Assembly: GCF_009646335.1 (NCBI RefSeq)
Contig: NZ_WJBU01000004.1
Span: 62,001 to 126,000 of the forward strand
Source of the DNA: Caenimonas koreensis DSM 17982
Lineage (GTDB): Bacteria; Pseudomonadota; Gammaproteobacteria; Burkholderiales; Burkholderiaceae_C
Length of the DNA stretch: 64,000 nucleotides
Direction: 5' to 3'
Numbering within the stretch: the stretch's first letter is position 1; the number at the start of each line of letters is the position of its first letter. The translations under genes were made by a program, and so were the position numbers. The notes under the pieces were generated by a model. The model made no database searches, was not told the DNA's origin, and saw only the letters and a list, made by a program, of their open reading frames with translations. This document shows, piece after piece, positions 61,298 through 64,000 of the stretch.

Positions 61298-61756
61298 ATG
61301 GACATCGGCGAAGTCGCCAAAAAATCCGGACTCTCCGCATCGGCGCTGCGGTACTACGAAGAAAAAGGCTTGATCGCTTCAGTGGGGCGCGTGGGCTTGC
61401 GCCGCACGTTTGCGCCGGTGGTGATGCACCAGCTCTCGCTCATTGCGCTGGGCCAGGCCGCAGGCTTCTCGCTCGACGAAGTTGCGGGCATGTTCTCAGC
61501 CGACGGGCGCGCCACCATCGACCGCAAGGCGCTGCAGGGCAAGGCCGATGAAATCGACGCCACCATTGCGCGGCTGCAGGCGCTCAGCAATGGGCTGCGT
61601 CATGCAGCTGTGTGCCCGGCCACCAACCACTCGGAGTGCCCGACCTTCCAGCGCCTTTTGCGTGCGGCGGGGGCCGGCAAGCTCAAGCCGCCACTGAAGA
61701 AGGCGCCGGTAGCGCGCAAGACGGGCGGCAAGCCAGCGGGCAAAGGAGCGCGATGA
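61298..61756 (+). CDS. MerR-family regulator, SoxR-like with a reduced cysteine set
   Basis: 152 residues. The winged helix is MDIGEVAKKSGLSASALRYYEEKGLI (1-26) with the RRTF wing; a dimerising helix follows at ~75-105. SoxR has four Cys (CX2CXCX5C) holding a [2Fe-2S] cluster; here only two remain, in AVCPATNHSECPTF (spacing of eight residues between them), so a cluster is unlikely and a disulfide or metal switch would be more probable. A Lys/Pro/Ala-rich tail ends the protein. It probably controls the divergent promoter at 61255-61285. Confidence 0.92.
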   Translation: MDIGEVAKKSGLSASALRYYEEKGLIASVGRVGLRRTFAPVVMHQLSLIALGQAAGFSLDEVAGMFSADGRATIDRKALQGKADEIDATIARLQALSNGLRHAAVCPATNHSECPTFQRLLRAAGAGKLKPPLKKAPVARKTGGKPAGKGAR

Positions 61757-61882
61757 AGGCGCAGTGAAAGCGCAATGAGGGCTGCGGCCTGCGCTGTAGG
61801 ATACGGCCTCAACTTCGCGGCCAGCTCAACAAAGTTGCGGGCACCGCGGCCAAAATACTTGTCTGTTCCTGAAAGATGGTTG

Positions 61883-63223
61883 ATGTTCCCACGAAGCCGG
61901 TTGGCGATAGGCGTTGGCGCGGGCCTGACGATTGGCTTTCTTGCGCTCCTCGCGATCGTGGGCACAACGATCTGGCTGGTCGAGCGCGGCAACAGCCTGT
62001 CTGAGCAAGCGGCGCTGCAGCGCACCATTCGCATTGCCGCGGTGGAGCTGCGCGATCATTTGCGCACCGCGGAGTCGAGCCAGCGCGGATTTCTTCTGAC
62101 CGGCAACCAGATCTACCTGGCCCCTTACGACACGTCCAAGACGCGGGCCATGCAGGAGCTGGACGATCTGAGCAGGATGATTTCACCGGACGCACCCAAC
62201 CGCGCCATGCTGCCAAGACTGTCGGAAGCACTGGCGGAAAAGATCGCCGAGATGGACAACAGCATTGCGCTGAAAACGGCCGGCCGCGATGCCGACGCCA
62301 TGGCCTTGCTGGCGAGAAATCGCGGCAAGACGCTGATGGATGAGATCAACGTGTTTCTCTATGGCGCGATATTGATCGCCGACGAGAACAGCACGCTCAG
62401 CAGCACAGAACAGCAACGCAATGCATCACTGCTGCGCTGGATATCGGCGGGCGGTGCCGTGGTCATCATCCTGGTGGTGTTCGCGGTGGTCTTGACTATC
62501 TACCGAAACGGGTAGGATCTGAAGCAGGCGCGCGACGAAGTGCAGGCCATCAATCTGACGCTGGAAGAACGTGTGAAGGCCCGCACGACCGACCTGGCCA
62601 TGGCGCGCGAACGCGCTGAAGTCTTGCTGGCCGAGGTGAATCACCGCGTGGCCAACAGCCTGCAGCTGGTGGCGGTGCTGGTGGGGATGCAAATGCGTTC
62701 CGTCACCGACACGGCGGCCAAGGAGGCCCTGCGCGAAACGCAATCGCGCATCAACGCCATCTCCCTGATCCACAAGAGCCTCTACACGTCAGGCGACGTC
62801 ACAAACGTGGCGCTGGACGACTATCTGGGCGCCATGCTGAGCAACCTTGAAACGGCGATGAACAAGGCCGGCCATACCGCCATCCTGAAGTGCTATCTGG
62901 AGCCGATTTCCCTCAGCACGGACGCCAGCGTCAGCCTGGGCGTGGCGGTACAGGAGCTGGTCACCAACGCATTCAAGTACGCCTACCCCGAAGACAACCC
63001 CGGCGAAGTGCGGGTGCGGCTCAAGCGGCTGGAAGGCGGCAAGGCCGAGCTGACGGTCGAGGATGATGGCGTGGGGATTGCGCCGAACGCCGCGCATGCG
63101 GGCACGGGGCTTGGCAGCAAGATCATCCGCACGATGGCGTCGGCGCTGCAGACGCACGTGGAATACATCAACCGCGCGCCGGGGACGGCGGCGCGGCTGG
63201 TGCTGACGACGGCGACTGCGTAA
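61883..63223 (+). pseudogene. CHASE3-type sensor histidine kinase broken by an in-frame TAG
   Basis: One frame runs from ATG 61883 to TAA 63221 with a single amber stop at 62513-62515. The first part (210 residues) has a TM helix (VGAGLTIGFLALLAIVGTTIWL), a CHASE3-like periplasmic domain (AESSQRGFLLTGNQIYL) and a second TM (GGAVVIILVVFAVVLTIYR). After TAG, DLKQARDEVQAINLTLEERVK continues the coil, then HisKA_2 (AEVNHRVANSLQLVAV, His at NHR) and HATPase_c (ELVTNAFKYAYPEDN, DDGVGI, GTGLGSKII). A CAG to TAG change at one codon would explain it. A GTG at 62540 could start a soluble kinase piece. Sequencing error, true null allele and readthrough are all possible. Confidence 0.85.
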
Positions 63224-63234
63224 CGGGATCTGCA

Positions 63235-64000
63235 ATGAAATTTGGACTGCCTGCGCTTGTTTCACCTGCATGGTTTTCACTGGCCTGTTCTTCACTGGCC
63301 TGTTTGAGCAGCGCCGCGTTTGCCGCTGGCAGCGAGGGGCTGACCACACCGGTGAAGTTGCCTGCCTACGATGCGGCACGGCCCGCTTGCAAAGCGCCAG
63401 CTGGATTGAACAGAACGCTGGTCTTCGTGCAGGACAACAGGCGCGAATTCATGCAAGGCGCCGGGCGCGGGCTGGAAGCCGCCGCGCGGGCGCGGGGCCT
63501 GGCCTACAGCGTTGCCTTTGCCAACAATGATCCCGCGCTGATGATCAAACAGGTGGGCGGCATCGCGAGCGACAAAACGGGCGCGATGGTGGTCGCGCCG
63601 ATTGATCCACCGTCGCTCGCGCCGGCCCTCAAGAAGGTCATAGCCGCGGGCGCCTATGTGGGTGCCATCGTGCCGCCACCGGCGACGACGGTGCTGAACG
63701 CGCCGCAATACCTGACCGGCAAAGTTCTGGCAGAAGCGGCCGCCAATTACATCCGGACGCGGCTTGGCGGGAAGGCCAAGGTTGTGTTGCTGACGCATGA
63801 CAGCCTGCAGTTCCTGGCGCCGCGTTTTACTGCCATGCGCGATACGTTGCGGACAATGCCGGGCGTGACGATCGTGGCCGACATTTCGCCTTCCACAGTC
63901 GACAAGGAGGGCGGCTATCGCACGATGAAGACCATCATGCTTGCGCAACCGAATGTCGATGTGGTGCTGGGCGCCGACACGGTGGTGCTCGGGGCGCTGG
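63235..64000 (+). CDS. Periplasmic sugar-binding-type protein, 5' part (runs off the window)
   Basis: First 255 codons; the frame is open to the edge with no stop. A signal peptide (MKFGLPALVSPAWFSLACS and on to FAA) contains a 15-base tandem duplication. The mature part reads like a type I periplasmic-binding fold (Peripla_BP_4): TLVFVQDNRREFMQGAGRGL, AMVVAPIDPPSLAPALKKVI, GGKAKVVLLTHDS, NVDVVLGADTVVLGAL. Ligand is probably a sugar or sugar-like molecule for an ABC importer or a sensor partner. It begins 11 bases after the broken kinase gene, so the pair may form a sensing unit. Confidence 0.85.
   Translation, partial: MKFGLPALVSPAWFSLACSSLACLSSAAFAAGSEGLTTPVKLPAYDAARPACKAPAGLNRTLVFVQDNRREFMQGAGRGLEAAARARGLAYSVAFANNDPALMIKQVGGIASDKTGAMVVAPIDPPSLAPALKKVIAAGAYVGAIVPPPATTVLNAPQYLTGKVLAEAAANYIRTRLGGKAKVVLLTHDSLQFLAPRFTAMRDTLRTMPGVTIVADISPSTVDKEGGYRTMKTIMLAQPNVDVVLGADTVVLGAL
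63276..63305 (+). repeat. 15-base tandem duplication in a signal-peptide region
   Basis: TTCACTGGCCTGTTC (63276-63290) is followed by TTCACTGGCCTGTTT (63291-63305), 14 of 15 identical, in frame. It lengthens the hydrophobic core of the signal peptide by five residues (SLACS-SLACL). Confidence 0.85.

Noticed and set aside
62513..62515. TAG read as pyrrolysine or selenocysteine-like recoding in the kinase
   Set aside because: TAG is not selenocysteine, no pyl genes are expected in this lineage, and the site is a plain linker between the membrane helix and the coil; a C to T change is simpler.

Overview
The window is a compact, GC-rich chromosomal segment of a betaproteobacterium, almost certainly order Burkholderiales. 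Pointers are a beta-ketothiolase that reads like Cupriavidus BktB, the rpsP-rimM-trmD-rplS block followed by a CoA-pyrophosphatase NUDIX gene, a CbiB-like gene, rsgA, a phhB-like gene, an M48 protease and orn, a Bug-type tripartite tricarboxylate transporter receptor, and many CaiB-type CoA transferases. I see no tRNA, rRNA, CRISPR array, insertion sequence or prophage. No gene-free stretch exceeds 300 bases; the longest are 49122-49378 and 27712-27915, and both are described.

Layout. 1-6.7 kb: end of a hybrid sensor kinase, a voltage-gated K+ channel with a zinc-ribbon tail, a DUF488 protein, a lipid kinase, a type II NADH dehydrogenase, a core-MetE methionine synthase and a serine hydrolase. 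6.7-13 kb: a His-rich cupin, an SDR, then an ergothioneine-type group (EgtB, EgtD, DUF427, a disulfide-reductase flavoprotein) and a 2OG-Fe(II) oxygenase, separated by an unusual heptamer repeat. 13-20.5 kb: YqjD/YqjE/YqjK membrane trio, BktB thiolase, SDR, RluA-type pseudouridine synthase, DUF486 protein, DUF47-Pit phosphate uptake pair, two GNAT acetyltransferases and a TM2 protein. 20.5-27.7 kb: the ribosomal/tRNA block and housekeeping genes. 27.7-34.2 kb: RNA helicase with Gly/Arg repeats and an RND efflux pair. 34.3-41.4 kb: a three-gene, start-stop-overlapping operon (CaiB-type protein, cyanophycin-synthetase-like ligase, Bcr/CflA-type exporter) divergent from a MaoC-like hydratase and a second CoA transferase. 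41.4-49.1 kb: DbpA helicase, hemerythrin, VOC, CreA, lipoprotein, secreted PKD protein, M23 peptidase.

49.4-56.3 kb is the most novel part: seven tightly spaced co-directional genes encoding three exported proteins of unknown function (the third with a FlgT/LPP20/CsgG flavour), a zinc-ribbon/transmembrane/coiled-coil protein, an SPFH protein ending in a GYF_2-like domain, a small GYF_2-like protein and an integral membrane protein. It looks like an uncharacterised envelope system organised around a flotillin-like scaffold.

56.4-64 kb: an IclR regulator divergent from a hydroxyacid dehydrogenase-RraA-Bug receptor operon with repeated GTTTCA sites; a SoxR-like MerR regulator divergent from a DUF2938-flavodoxin-DUF2798 operon whose promoter has the 19-bp spacer and dyad expected of MerR targets; a CHASE3-type sensor kinase broken by one in-frame TAG; and the start of a periplasmic sugar-binding-type protein that runs off the end. 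All assignments come from reading the translated sequence; no database search was run.
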